Source of the DNA: Pseudomonas sp. LS1212
GTDB taxonomy: Bacteria > Pseudomonadota > Gammaproteobacteria > Pseudomonadales > Pseudomonadaceae
DNA length: 64,000 nt
NCBI RefSeq assembly: GCF_024741815.1
Contig: NZ_CP102951.1
Coordinates: 186,001 to 250,000, forward strand
Direction: 5' to 3'
The position numbers and the translations under genes are program-made. The notes beneath the pieces are model-generated. The model was not told where the DNA came from. It saw only the letters and a program-made list of their open reading frames with translations, and did no database searches. Position 1 is the stretch's first letter. The number at the start of each line of letters is the position of its first letter. Shown here piece by piece: positions 1 through 8,854 of the stretch.

Positions 1-161
1 GCGAACGGGAATCGCTTATTGCCGGATGCTCTCCGACAAAGCGTTCGATATGCAAATCCATGCACAACTATAGTTACACTCAATCATCCCCGGCTTCCTG
101 TACGCAGTCAGGCCAGCTATGATGAGCGACGTTTTTTTGCTTACGACCACGGAGATTTTCC

Positions 162-491
162 ATGAGCAGCGAACTTATCAAGCACGTTACTGATGCTAGC
201 TTCGAGCAAGATGTACTCAAGGCCGAGGGCGCTGTGCTGGTCGACTACTGGGCTGAATGGTGCGGCCCATGCAAGATGATTGCCCCTGTTCTGGACGAAA
301 TCGCCGAGACTTACAAGGGTAAACTGACCGTCGCCAAGCTGAACATCGACGAAAACCAGGAAACCCCGGCCAAGCACGGCGTGCGTGGTATCCCGACGCT
401 GATGCTGTTCAAGAACGGCAACGTCGAGGCCACCAAGGTTGGTGCCTTGTCGAAGTCGCAGCTGGCGGCGTTCCTGGACGCCAACATCTGA
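162..491 (+). CDS. trxA: thioredoxin
   Basis: Cytoplasmic thiol-disulfide reductant of 109 residues, the normal length for thioredoxin 1. The redox motif WCGPC lies at residues 33-37, followed by the cis-proline segment RGIPTLMLF near residue 75 and the GALSKSQL helix. It is reduced by thioredoxin reductase, encoded elsewhere, and donates electrons to ribonucleotide reductase, PAPS reductase and other enzymes. The start ATG follows a GGAGA ribosome site. A hairpin terminator follows the stop codon, so the gene is probably monocistronic. The trxA-rho order is conserved in Pseudomonas. Confidence 0.98.
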   Translation: MSSELIKHVTDASFEQDVLKAEGAVLVDYWAEWCGPCKMIAPVLDEIAETYKGKLTVAKLNIDENQETPAKHGVRGIPTLMLFKNGNVEATKVGALSKSQLAAFLDANI

Positions 492-502
492 GATTGAAAA
501 AT

Positions 503-526
503 AGCCCCGCACCCAGCGGGGCTTTT
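503..526 (+). terminator. Rho-independent terminator of trxA
   Basis: A perfect 8-bp G+C-rich stem (AGCCCCGC/GCGGGGCT) with a 5-nt loop is followed by a short T run. It begins 12 nt after the trxA stop codon. Confidence 0.85.
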
Positions 527-723
527 CATTGGCGTATGACTAGACGCCAGAAATTGCAAGTGATACATTCGGCCTCGCACTGGTTTCTCCTGTGCCCCCT
601 GCAAGCCGTCGCCGACGCACTCCTACTCGAATTAGTACGCGATCCTGTCGCCTTCTCTGCGGCGCGGCCTCATTAAGCCAAAAGCTTAATTTCTCCCTCC
701 AAACATGATTACGTCATTCCCTT

Positions 724-1983
724 ATGAACCTGACTGAACTCAAGCAAAAGCCGATTACCGATCTGCTCGAAATGGCCGAACAGATGGGCATAGAAAATAT
801 GGCCCGTTCGCGCAAGCAAGATGTGATTTTCTCCCTGTTGAAGAAGCATGCAAAAAGCGGCGAGGAAATCTCCGGTGATGGCGTGCTGGAGATTCTCCAG
901 GACGGCTTCGGCTTCCTGCGTTCGGCTGACGCTTCCTACCTGGCCGGCCCGGACGACATCTATGTTTCCCCGAGCCAGATCCGTCGCTTCAACCTGCGTA
1001 CCGGCGACACCATCGTCGGCAAGATTCGCCCGCCAAAAGAAGGCGAGCGGTATTTTGCCCTGTTGAAAGTCGACACGATCAACTTCGACCGTCCAGAAAA
1101 CGCGAAGAACAAGATCCTGTTCGAAAACCTGACACCGCTGTTCCCGACCGTGCGCATGAAGATGGAAGCCGGCAACGGCTCCACCGAAGATCTCACCGGT
1201 CGTGTGATCGACCTGTGCGCTCCGATCGGTAAGGGTCAGCGCGGTCTGATCGTTGCTCCGCCGAAAGCGGGCAAGACCATCATGCTGCAGAACATCGCGT
1301 CGAACATCACGCGCAACAACCCTGAAGTTCATCTGATCGTGCTGCTGATCGACGAACGTCCGGAAGAAGTGACCGAAATGCAGCGCACCGTGCGCGGCGA
1401 AGTGGTCGCCTCCACCTTCGACGAGCCGCCAACCCGTCACGTACAGGTTGCCGAGATGGTGATCGAGAAGGCTAAGCGCCTGGTCGAGCACAAGAAGGAT
1501 GTTGTTATCCTGCTTGACTCCATCACCCGTCTGGCTCGTGCCTACAACACTGTTATCCCGAGCTCCGGCAAGGTGCTGACCGGTGGTGTCGATGCTCACG
1601 CCCTGGAAAAACCGAAACGTTTCTTCGGCGCCGCGCGAAACATCGAAGAAGGCGGTTCGCTGACAATCATCGCCACCGCGCTGGTTGAAACCGGCTCGAA
1701 GATGGATGAAGTCATCTACGAAGAGTTCAAGGGCACCGGTAACATGGAGCTGCCCCTGGACCGCAAGATCGCTGAAAAGCGCGTCTTCCCGGCCATCAAC
1801 ATCAACCGTTCCGGTACGCGCCGTGAAGAGTTGCTGACTGCTGACGACGAACTGCAGCGCATGTGGATTCTGCGCAAGCTGCTGCACCCGATGGATGAAG
1901 TCGCTGCCATCGAGTTCCTGGTCGACAAGTTGAAGCAGACCAAGACCAACGATGAGTTCTTCCTGTCGATGAAACGCAAGTAA
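724..1983 (+). CDS. rho: transcription termination factor Rho
   Basis: Hexameric RNA-dependent ATPase/helicase that terminates transcription. The 419 residues match the family length. The N-terminal Rho helix domain (MNLTELKQKPITDLLEMAE) is followed by the cold-shock-like RNA-binding fold (GFGFLR near residue 62) and the RecA-like ATPase domain. That domain carries the P-loop PPKAGKT near residue 180 and the Walker B-like DVVILLDSITRLARA. The 230-bp leader between trxA and rho holds no convincing gene; Rho leaders are autoregulatory in other proteobacteria, but I cannot show that here. A terminator hairpin follows the gene. Confidence 0.98.
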   Translation: MNLTELKQKPITDLLEMAEQMGIENMARSRKQDVIFSLLKKHAKSGEEISGDGVLEILQDGFGFLRSADASYLAGPDDIYVSPSQIRRFNLRTGDTIVGKIRPPKEGERYFALLKVDTINFDRPENAKNKILFENLTPLFPTVRMKMEAGNGSTEDLTGRVIDLCAPIGKGQRGLIVAPPKAGKTIMLQNIASNITRNNPEVHLIVLLIDERPEEVTEMQRTVRGEVVASTFDEPPTRHVQVAEMVIEKAKRLVEHKKDVVILLDSITRLARAYNTVIPSSGKVLTGGVDAHALEKPKRFFGAARNIEEGGSLTIIATALVETGSKMDEVIYEEFKGTGNMELPLDRKIAEKRVFPAININRSGTRREELLTADDELQRMWILRKLLHPMDEVAAIEFLVDKLKQTKTNDEFFLSMKRK

Positions 1984-2000
1984 ATCGAGGAAGGTCGCGA

Positions 2001-2023
2001 AAGCCGGGGAAACCCGGCTTTTT
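2001..2023 (+). terminator. Rho-independent terminator of rho
   Basis: An AAGCCGGG/CCCGGCTT stem is followed by TTTT, starting 18 nt after the rho stop codon. Confidence 0.85.
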
Positions 2024-2110
2024 GCTATCTGAACATTCTCTATTCTGGCCAGGCGGGTTCGGCGCTACACTTTGCACCCCCCACCGGTACGGCCAACACG
2101 AGGCTCACGC

Positions 2111-3577
2111 ATGCAGTATCGCGATTTGCGCGACTTTATCCGCGGCCTGGAAGAGCGCGGCGAACTCAAGCGCATCCAGATCCCGATATCCCCTGTTCTG
2201 GAAATGACCGAAGTCTGCGACCGCACCTTGCGCGCCAAAGGCCCGGCCCTGCTGTTCGAAAAGCCTGTGGGTCATGATATCCCGGTGCTCGGCAACCTGT
2301 TCGGCACTCCCGAGCGCGTGGCCCTGGGCATGGGTGCCGAAGCGGTCAGCGAGCTGCGTGAAATCGGCAAGCTGCTGGCCTTCCTGAAAGAGCCCGAGCC
2401 ACCCAAGGGCCTCAAGGATGCCTGGTCGAAACTGCCGATCTTCAAGAAGATCATTTCCATGGCGCCGAAGGTCGTCAAGGATGCCCCGTGCCAGGAAGTC
2501 GTCATCGAGGGCGACGACGTCGACCTGGGCATGTTGCCGGTGCAGACCTGCTGGCCGGGCGATGTCGCGCCGCTGATCACCTGGGGCCTGACCGTCACCA
2601 AGGGCCCGAACAAGGACCGGCAGAACCTGGGCATCTACCGCCAGCAGGTCATCGGCCGCAACAAAGTCATCATGCGCTGGTTGAGCCACCGTGGCGGCGC
2701 GCTGGATTACCGTGAGTGGTGCGAGAAGCATCCCGGCCAGCCTTTCCCGGTGTCTGTGGCGCTCGGTGCGGACCCGGCGACCATTCTGGGCGCGGTGACA
2801 CCCGTGCCGGACAGCCTTTCCGAATACGCCTTTGCCGGGCTGTTGCGCGGTAACCGCACCGAACTGGTCAAATGCCGGGGTAACGACCTGCAAGTGCCCT
2901 CCAGTGCTGAAATCGTGCTCGAAGGGGTGATTCACCCGGGCGAGATGGCCCCTGAAGGGCCTTATGGCGACCACACCGGCTATTACAACGAGGTCGACAG
3001 CTTCCCGGTCTTTACCGTCGAACGCATCACGCACCGGATCAAGCCGATCTACCACAGCACCTACACCGGGCGGCCACCGGACGAACCGGCGATTCTCGGT
3101 GTGGCGCTGAACGAAGTGTTCGTGCCTATCCTGCAAAAGCAGTTCCCGGAAATCACCGATTTCTACCTGCCGCCCGAAGGTTGCTCCTACCGCATGGCGG
3201 TAGTGACCATGAAAAAGCAGTATCCGGGGCACGCCAAGCGCGTCATGCTCGGTGTGTGGTCGTTTCTGCGACAGTTCATGTACACCAAGTTCGTTATCGT
3301 GACCGACGACGACATCAATGCACGGGACTGGAACGACGTTATCTGGGCGATCACCACGCGCATGGACCCCAAGCGCGATACGGTGATGATCGACAACACG
3401 CCGATCGACTACCTGGATTTCGCTTCGCCGATCTCGGGGCTGGGCTCGAAAATGGGCCTGGATGCGACGCACAAGTGGCCGGGTGAAACCACCCGTGAGT
3501 GGGGCCGGGTTATCGTCAAGGACGAGAACGTCACGCGCCGGATCGATGAACTCTGGAACCAGTTGGGAATAGATTGA
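2111..3577 (+). CDS. ubiD: UbiD, 3-octaprenyl-4-hydroxybenzoate decarboxylase
   Basis: Prenylated-FMN-dependent decarboxylase of ubiquinone biosynthesis, removing the carboxylate of 3-polyprenyl-4-hydroxybenzoate; it needs UbiX, encoded elsewhere, for its cofactor. The 488 residues are typical. The start MQYRDLRDFI matches the family N-terminus; an upstream in-frame ATG at 2072 would add 13 atypical residues and was rejected. Family segments include NLGIYRQQVI, the GGxxDYREW region, EGPYGDHTGYY (catalytic Glu region) and the STYTGRPPDE loop. The stop overlaps the start of the next gene by one base (TGATG), suggesting translational coupling. Confidence 0.96.
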   Translation: MQYRDLRDFIRGLEERGELKRIQIPISPVLEMTEVCDRTLRAKGPALLFEKPVGHDIPVLGNLFGTPERVALGMGAEAVSELREIGKLLAFLKEPEPPKGLKDAWSKLPIFKKIISMAPKVVKDAPCQEVVIEGDDVDLGMLPVQTCWPGDVAPLITWGLTVTKGPNKDRQNLGIYRQQVIGRNKVIMRWLSHRGGALDYREWCEKHPGQPFPVSVALGADPATILGAVTPVPDSLSEYAFAGLLRGNRTELVKCRGNDLQVPSSAEIVLEGVIHPGEMAPEGPYGDHTGYYNEVDSFPVFTVERITHRIKPIYHSTYTGRPPDEPAILGVALNEVFVPILQKQFPEITDFYLPPEGCSYRMAVVTMKKQYPGHAKRVMLGVWSFLRQFMYTKFVIVTDDDINARDWNDVIWAITTRMDPKRDTVMIDNTPIDYLDFASPISGLGSKMGLDATHKWPGETTREWGRVIVKDENVTRRIDELWNQLGID

Positions 3578-4545
3578 TGCGTGTAACCTTGCAGCCGTCC
3601 GGTGCTGTCCTGGAGATGTTGCCCGGCGAACGGATTCTGGAAGCGGCTCAGCGTCTGGGCTATGAGTGCCCGCAAAGTTGTCGCAATGGCAATTGCCATA
3701 TCTGCGCTGCTTTGCTGGTCGATGGGCGAGTGCGCCAGGATGGTGAGGTTCGTGCGCAAGGCGAACTGTTCACGTGCATCGCCGAGCCGCTGGAGGACTG
3801 TACCGTGCTCTGGGATGGTGTGTTGGCCCTGGGCGAGCTCCCGGTGCGCAGCATGGCGTGCCAGCTGAGCGAGTGCGTCGAGCTGGGCGGGGATGTCTGG
3901 CGCGTGCGCCTGCGCGCGCCGGCAGGTAAACCCCCGCGCTATCACGCCGGGCAGTACCTTATGCTCGAGCGCGAAAATGGTGAGAAATCGGCATTCTCCC
4001 TGGCCTCGGCACCCCATGCGGGCCGCGAGCTGGAAATGCACGTGCTGGTGCGCGAAGCCAGTGCACAGAGCCTGATCGAACAACTGCAGCGCAATCGCAT
4101 GGCCAGGGTGCAGCTGCCATTTGGCGATACGCACCTGGCCGAGTTGCCGGACGGCCCGCTGGTGTTGATCGCCGCAGGCACCGGTATGGCGCAGATGCAC
4201 AGCTTGATCGAGCATTGCCGGGCCAAGGGCTTCAAGTACCCGGTGCATTTGTATTGGGGCGTACGACGCCCGGAAGACTTCTATCCGATCGAGCACTGGG
4301 AGCAGTGGCAGCAGCTGCCCAATCTTCATCTGCACAAGGTCGTCAGCGACCTGTGCGGCTGGGAAGGGCGCTGCGGGATGCTGCATGAAGCGGTCTGTGA
4401 GGACATCACGGATTTGTCCGCGGTGCATGTCTACGCCAGCGGCTCACCGGCAATGATTTACGCCACGCTCGACGCACTGGTCACGGCGGGCATGGATGCG
4501 CATCAAATGCGGGCGGATGTCTTCGCTTATGCACCACGCAATTAA
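3577..4545 (+). CDS. 2Fe-2S ferredoxin / FAD / NAD(P)H oxidoreductase
   Basis: A 322-residue soluble electron-transfer flavoprotein. The N-terminal plant-type [2Fe-2S] domain has cysteines at about residues 35, 40, 43 and 67 (CRNGNCHIC, then LFTC). An FAD-binding beta-barrel follows (YHAGQYLML, SAFSLAS), then an NAD(P)-binding domain starting LIAAGTGMAQ. Homologues next to ubiD are annotated as CDP-6-deoxy-delta-3,4-glucoseen reductase-like or Fre-like. No deoxysugar genes are nearby, so that name is probably historical. Coupling to ubiD by a 1-bp overlap suggests a redox role linked to quinone or flavin metabolism; this is inference. Confidence 0.88.
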   Translation: MRVTLQPSGAVLEMLPGERILEAAQRLGYECPQSCRNGNCHICAALLVDGRVRQDGEVRAQGELFTCIAEPLEDCTVLWDGVLALGELPVRSMACQLSECVELGGDVWRVRLRAPAGKPPRYHAGQYLMLERENGEKSAFSLASAPHAGRELEMHVLVREASAQSLIEQLQRNRMARVQLPFGDTHLAELPDGPLVLIAAGTGMAQMHSLIEHCRAKGFKYPVHLYWGVRRPEDFYPIEHWEQWQQLPNLHLHKVVSDLCGWEGRCGMLHEAVCEDITDLSAVHVYASGSPAMIYATLDALVTAGMDAHQMRADVFAYAPRN

Positions 4546-4780
4546 GTTCGGGAACAAGGCGTACTGCAACAGTGCGCCGTTCTGGTTGGTGTTCCAATCA
4601 AGTGCTATGTAACCTGGATTTGATCTGTAGATTATAAGAGTGCACACAATCCGGTAACCCTCGCCAATAGTCGCAAAGGCTTGTTTTTTGAGGCTCACCT
4701 GCCGTACGGTAAGGGCGGAGAGTTTCTATTCGGTTAGAGTGCATTACTTCTGTAATTCACGGGGAATCCTGGCGACTGAC

Positions 4781-5428
4781 ATGTCGGCGATCGAAACTGC
4801 ATATTTGAATGTGGCGTATCCACCGTCGCTCGACTTCGGGCCACAATTGACCCATGAGCAACTGCTTCACTCCGTTGAACGTACCATGCGCCTGCATAAA
4901 GGCGGGCCGGTCTGGTTGTTCGCCTATGGTTCGTTGATCTGGCGCCCGGAATGCTCGGCCGTTGAGCGCCGTCGCGCACGGGTGCATGGCTACCATCGCG
5001 GGCTTTATCTGTGGTCTCACGAGCATCGTGGCACTCCGGAGTGCCCCGGGCTGGTGTTTGGCCTGGACCGTGGTGGTTCCTGCAGTGGTTTCGCCTATCG
5101 CCTCCCGGACGAAACACTGGAAGATTCGTTGCTGGCGCTCTGGCAACGTGAAATGCCCTATCCCTCATATCGGCCACACTGGTTGAGTTGCCGTCTTGAC
5201 GATGGCAGCAAGGTACAGGCGCTGGGGTTTGTGCTGGAACGGCATCTGCCCAGCTTTGCCGGCAACGTGCCTGATGAGCTATTGAGCCAAGTCCTGGCTA
5301 AGGCCAAAGGCCGCTCTGGCACCACTCGTGAGTATGTTGAACAGACGATTACCGCTCTGCGCAGCCACGCGATGCCGGATCTCAACCTTGAGGCACTGTT
5401 CAGGCGCTGTCATTCGGTTTCTGAATAG
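4781..5428 (+). CDS. ChaC-type gamma-glutamylcyclotransferase
   Basis: A 215-residue protein of the ChaC family, which releases 5-oxoproline from glutathione (gamma-glutamyl cyclotransferase fold). The glycine-rich signature FAYGSLIW near residue 46 forms the substrate pocket in this family. LYLWSHEHRGTPECPG and the C-terminal GRSGTTREYVEQT segment also fit. The start was placed at MSAIETAY; a longer reading frame from 4688 adds residues unlike the family. The gene stands alone and its upstream 235 bp contain no other gene. It marks the left edge of the accessory region. Confidence 0.88.
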   Translation: MSAIETAYLNVAYPPSLDFGPQLTHEQLLHSVERTMRLHKGGPVWLFAYGSLIWRPECSAVERRRARVHGYHRGLYLWSHEHRGTPECPGLVFGLDRGGSCSGFAYRLPDETLEDSLLALWQREMPYPSYRPHWLSCRLDDGSKVQALGFVLERHLPSFAGNVPDELLSQVLAKAKGRSGTTREYVEQTITALRSHAMPDLNLEALFRRCHSVSE

Positions 5429-5603
5429 CTGCATGGACAGGCTTGGCCAGTCGTGTGGTTTAGTTGAATAGGATTTGGCTTGCAAGCCAATAGGAGGCTT
5501 CTGGCATAAGTTGTTCTCTTTGTCGAATTAACCTTTCTCTCCAAATTTCTGCTTCCCGATATTTGCGCGAATGAAACCGGGAGCTTATTGACTGGGGGAA
5601 GGG

Positions 5604-6248
5604 ATGAAGCCATTTATACTTGCAGCTTGCTTGCTGCTGTTAGCGGGATGTGCTGAGCGACTGCCGTTGATTGAGCCGAAATACGTGGCGAGACCTCCCT
5701 ACCCCGAAGAGCTCAGGTATGCGCGGATTTCGGGTCAGGTCAGAGTTAGCATGAAGGTTCGGTTCGATGGTTGGGTCGAACAAGTTGAAGTTCTTGAGAG
5801 CAGTCAGCCAGAATTTGCCGAAGCCGCTCGGACAGCCGGAGCTTTCTGGCAGTTCAAGCGTTGGTCTTTGACCTCGGGTAACCCGATTACAGTGGAGGTG
5901 ATTGCGCCAATGATCTTCACTCTCGACTTTGAGGCCGTCTCGGCGGACGAGAAGATTGCCTTGGCCAGCAAAACCTGTGGTGATCTGGGCAAAGAAATTA
6001 TCAATCATCGCAATGAGGATCCGACCCGCTCCTTGAGGCCGGTGCCAAGTTTTATCGCCACTCGAAAGCTGATTCGGGCGGGTGAATCAAATAGCGATGC
6101 ATTTGACAACGCAGGCCTGTTGAGCCGAGTTGAACTTGGTGAGAGGTTCGAGTTGGCGCTACCTCTGCTGACCAAGCGCTGTATTGAGTCTCCTCAGTCG
6201 GCTTATGCGGACTTTCTTCCGGGAGATGTGCGTCGATTGTTGTACTAA
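5604..6248 (+). CDS. predicted lipoprotein with TonB-C-like domain
   Basis: A 214-residue protein with a lipoprotein signal (MKPFILAACLLLLAGC, lipobox LLAGC with Cys at residue 16). Residues about 30-110 read as a TonB C-terminal-like fold: PPYPEELRYARISGQVRVSM, then FDGWVEQVEVLESSQP and FWQFKRW. This part resembles stand-alone TonB_C domain proteins rather than an energy-transducing TonB, because there is no N-terminal transmembrane anchor or proline-rich spacer. The C-terminal 100 residues contain two cysteines, and the tail KRCIESPQSAYADFL is shared with the next gene. The function is unknown; it is probably attached to a periplasm-facing membrane. Confidence 0.75.
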   Translation: MKPFILAACLLLLAGCAERLPLIEPKYVARPPYPEELRYARISGQVRVSMKVRFDGWVEQVEVLESSQPEFAEAARTAGAFWQFKRWSLTSGNPITVEVIAPMIFTLDFEAVSADEKIALASKTCGDLGKEIINHRNEDPTRSLRPVPSFIATRKLIRAGESNSDAFDNAGLLSRVELGERFELALPLLTKRCIESPQSAYADFLPGDVRRLLY

Positions 6249-6478
6249 GCAGTTTTGTGTTTGCGAAGTTATGCCATGCCGAGTCGTAATGTCGAAGCGC
6301 GGTTAAAGCGCTGCCAAAGGTCTGATAGCTACAAAGGCGCCAGATAGGACTCAGCCCACAGCTATATGGGAATCGTTCCCCTTAGCTTATTCGAAGTCGG
6401 ACCTTAACATCTCTCGCTCACTCACTGGCACCGACCCAACATCAGCGGGGTGATCGCCGCAGATCGCGAGTATCGAGA

Positions 6479-7090
6479 ATGAGACGATGTGTAGTCGCCT
6501 GTTTGACGCTGTTAACAGCCTCCGTTGTCGAGGCTGATTTTAAGATCGTACCCCTGCATATGCCGCTTCCCGATTATCCACGGGTTTTACGTCATCAGGC
6601 TCGTGATGGTGTTGTCAGGGCTGGGTTCACCATCCATAACGATGGCTCGGTGAGGGATGTCCAAATTGTTGTTGGTACGCATCCCGCTTTTAACTCTGAG
6701 GTTAGAGCCCGCATCGAAAGCTGGCGATTTACACCATGGCCATTGAGTGATGTAAATGTCGAGTCGGTGTCTTTCGATATGCCATTCGCCTTTCAATCCA
6801 GGCTCCGCAGGCCTGCGATGACGTCGAGTTCCAGTCGCCAGAAGTTGAGCTGCGGGGAGTTTTTAAAGAAACTGCAGTCGATACAACAGTCGGACTCACG
6901 CCCGTCGCTCGGGGAATGGGCGATGTATTTTCCTAAAACAGTTGAGGCGAACTATAAGTTTTTTCAGGGTGGTATTTCTTATAACGAACGGCAGCGAGTA
7001 ATGGCGACTGATGAGGCGAAATTGCCTGCGCTTGTCGAGAGTTGTCAGAAAAGCCCAGCGTCTGACTATGTCGATTTTTTGAAATCATAG
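6479..7090 (+). CDS. secreted TonB-C-like domain protein, paralogue of the upstream gene
   Basis: A 203-residue protein with an N-terminal signal peptide (MRRCVVACLTLLTASVVEA). The TonB-C-like core is visible as LPDYPRVLRHQARDGVVRAG, HNDGSVRDVQIVVGTHPAF and ESWRFTPW. The C-terminal domain has a Cys at the start (KLSCGEFLKKL) and ends ESCQKSPASDYVDFLKS, matching the tail of the protein at 5604-6248. The two genes are therefore diverged tandem paralogues with the same two-part layout. Unlike the first, it has no lipobox. No strong ribosome site precedes the ATG. The function is unknown. Confidence 0.72.
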   Translation: MRRCVVACLTLLTASVVEADFKIVPLHMPLPDYPRVLRHQARDGVVRAGFTIHNDGSVRDVQIVVGTHPAFNSEVRARIESWRFTPWPLSDVNVESVSFDMPFAFQSRLRRPAMTSSSSRQKLSCGEFLKKLQSIQQSDSRPSLGEWAMYFPKTVEANYKFFQGGISYNERQRVMATDEAKLPALVESCQKSPASDYVDFLKS

Positions 7091-7179
7091 ACCCGACAGC
7101 CAGTCGTCTCGGCAGGAGAACGTAGCAAAAAACCTGTATTTTCGGTCGATTTCGTATTGCTGAGGCAGTCCGAGCATTT

Positions 7180-7302
7180 CTGAACTGCGAAATTGCACGG
7201 ACTTGAACACTCAATTGCATCGGACCTGAACACCCAGTTGCATTCGACTTGCACACCCAGTTGCATTCCCACTGAACAGCAGTTGCGCCACTTGCACACC
7301 AG
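7180..7302. repeat. cluster of degenerate 23-bp direct repeats, transposon-end-like
   Basis: Three contiguous 23-bp units (7201-7223, 7224-7246, 7247-7269) share the pattern ACyTGmACACyCArTTGCATyss. A shorter degenerate copy lies at 7270-7289, a half copy at 7290-7302, and a weaker one just before 7201. Serial terminal repeats of this size are known from IS21-family ends. No istA/istB frame survives on either side, so this looks like a remnant end rather than an element. It fills most of the 320-bp stretch between 7090 and 7411, where I see no gene. Confidence 0.6.
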
Positions 7303-7410
7303 GGGATTGGAAGCGGCCTGGGAGCCTATAGAAAGCGGGGCGGGAGCGTTTTTGTGAGTGATAAGCTAAAAGGAGTACCCTGACAGATGAGACCAATGGG
7401 TGGCTTACAC

Positions 7411-7818
7411 TTATTCCAGCTCAGGGAGCCGTTTTTTCAAAACATGCCAATCGAATAAAGCAATCACACATGAAGTCGATAAAAAAACAACCACCCAACA
7501 TTGTAAAAATATTTCTAGAAGACTCACGAACGGCACGTCGAAAGGTGATCCAGAGATACTTATAAGGGTCAGGAAGAGACTCGCATTATAAATTATGGAA
7601 AATAGCGTGGCCAATATTCCGGAACACAGAAAAGTAGTCTCCGCTTGCCCTCGATAATAAAGCCTCCTTGTCTTTTTACGATTACTGATGAGGGCCGCAG
7701 CCAGCGTACCGAGCACTGAGGCTAGGATAATATCAAACACATCGTATACCCCCACAAACATGATGGCAAACGTTTCCAGAATAACAAATATACTGATAAA
7801 TTTTATGTCGTGGCGCAT
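7411..7818 (-). CDS. small integral membrane protein, function unknown
   Basis: A 135-residue protein with about four hydrophobic segments: residues 7-28, 28-44, 62-85 and 105-125. Between the first and second pairs lies a basic loop, SNRKKTRRLYYRG. The gene is visibly richer in A+T than the core genes, which suggests horizontal acquisition. It lies just beyond the repeat cluster and downstream of the second immunity gene on the same strand, about 110 bp away. I recognise no family. A role as an additional immunity or accessory factor of the T6SS cassette is possible but only inferred from position. Confidence 0.6.
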   Translation of the reverse strand: MRHDIKFISIFVILETFAIMFVGVYDVFDIILASVLGTLAAALISNRKKTRRLYYRGQAETTFLCSGILATLFSIIYNASLFLTLISISGSPFDVPFVSLLEIFLQCWVVVFLSTSCVIALFDWHVLKKRLPELE

Positions 7819-7925
7819 TGTTCATGTAACTCCTTTACTTTGACTAAATTAAATACAACCTCTGAGTCAACCAGCCTTCTGGATTCGAGATTTAGAAAGC
7901 GTACGTTGTGTTTACTGCCACGTCC

Positions 7926-8804
7926 TCACGACTCCGGTCGCCAATCCGGCCGCTCAGCATCGTAGCCCTGGGTTGGGTGCGCTGGCAGCGGATGCTCTTT
8001 CATCAGATTGGGAAAGCGAAGATCGGGGTCGGCTTCTAGTTGCTTGTACATACCACGATAAAGCTTGTGTTGAGCCTCATCAGGGGCGTACCACATGGCG
8101 TAACTCGGAGAACTCTCTTTGTCGAAGACCCCCTCCATTAACAAGGCAGCACCGTCATGCCCCTGCGAGACTGCAATCTGGTAGTAACGCAGGGCTACGG
8201 GGAAGTTATGGGCCACTATTTTGTAGTAGGCCGCCAACTCATAGTTAGCCTGGCCATAGCCTTGTTCGGCAGCGCAACGAGTGTATTGCAAACCCAGTTC
8301 ATCTTGTTTCGCCACATAGATATACAGCTTGCCCAGTTCGGTCAGCGCCGGCGGGTTGCCCAGGCGTGCCGCCTTGTCGAGGAAGGTAAGTCCGTCAGTG
8401 GCCGGGTTTTTAACTCCCGCCCGGTTACCGATCATCGCGCCCATATTGTAGAAACCTTGCGGAATCCCCAAATCGATCATGCGCTGGTACAGGTCCAGGG
8501 TTTTCTGGGTGTCTTTTTCCACGCCGCCTGGCCAGCCGGTGCGGTACAGCGCGCCGAGGTTATGCATGGCCCTCCAGTGATCGCGCTCCACCGCTTTGCT
8601 GTACAACTCGACGATACGATCCCAGGGCCGCAAGGTGTCCGGCTTGGCCAGGCGGATGGCCTCGCGATACCAGGCATCGGCCTCCGCGTCGAGTGCTGGC
8701 AGGTGGTCTTTTTCATGGACGCAGATGAAGGCTTTGGGCTCGGCCATGGCGGGGCCTCCGAAGCTCAGAGATAGGACCAGCACACAGCACCCGAAGAGGC
8801 GCAT
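7926..8804 (-). CDS. Sel1-repeat periplasmic protein, probable Tli5b-type T6SS immunity protein (copy 2)
   Basis: A 292-residue protein with signal peptide MRLFGCCVLVLSLSFGGPAMA and Sel1/TPR-like helical repeats (AMHNLGALYRTGWPGG, GFYNMGAMIGNRAG, ALTELGKLYIYVAK, ANYELAAYYKIV, GAALLMEGVF). It is a tandem paralogue of the gene at 8855-9733. In P. aeruginosa, PldB (Tle5b) is followed by several Sel1-type immunity proteins that block it in the periplasm; the layout here matches. The start was set by the paralogue, giving equal length (292 residues). An upstream ATG at 8858 overlaps the previous stop (ATGA) and would add 18 residues before the signal peptide. Confidence 0.85.
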   Translation of the reverse strand: MRLFGCCVLVLSLSFGGPAMAEPKAFICVHEKDHLPALDAEADAWYREAIRLAKPDTLRPWDRIVELYSKAVERDHWRAMHNLGALYRTGWPGGVEKDTQKTLDLYQRMIDLGIPQGFYNMGAMIGNRAGVKNPATDGLTFLDKAARLGNPPALTELGKLYIYVAKQDELGLQYTRCAAEQGYGQANYELAAYYKIVAHNFPVALRYYQIAVSQGHDGAALLMEGVFDKESSPSYAMWYAPDEAQHKLYRGMYKQLEADPDLRFPNLMKEHPLPAHPTQGYDAERPDWRPES

Positions 8805-8854
8805 CACCGTCAACGCAGGGCTGCTGGTCGCGGTCGACACCGTGGATATCACCC

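Noticed and set aside
1..61. Minus-strand open frame from an ATG at 61 running off the left edge (MDLHIERFVGEHP...).
   Set aside because: ppx is expected to be divergent from trxA here, but the visible residues do not match the Ppx N-terminus I know; too short to decide between an extended start and chance.
709..1887. Long open frame antisense to rho (392 codons).
   Set aside because: Shadow of a high-G+C gene; Rho is unmistakable on the plus strand.
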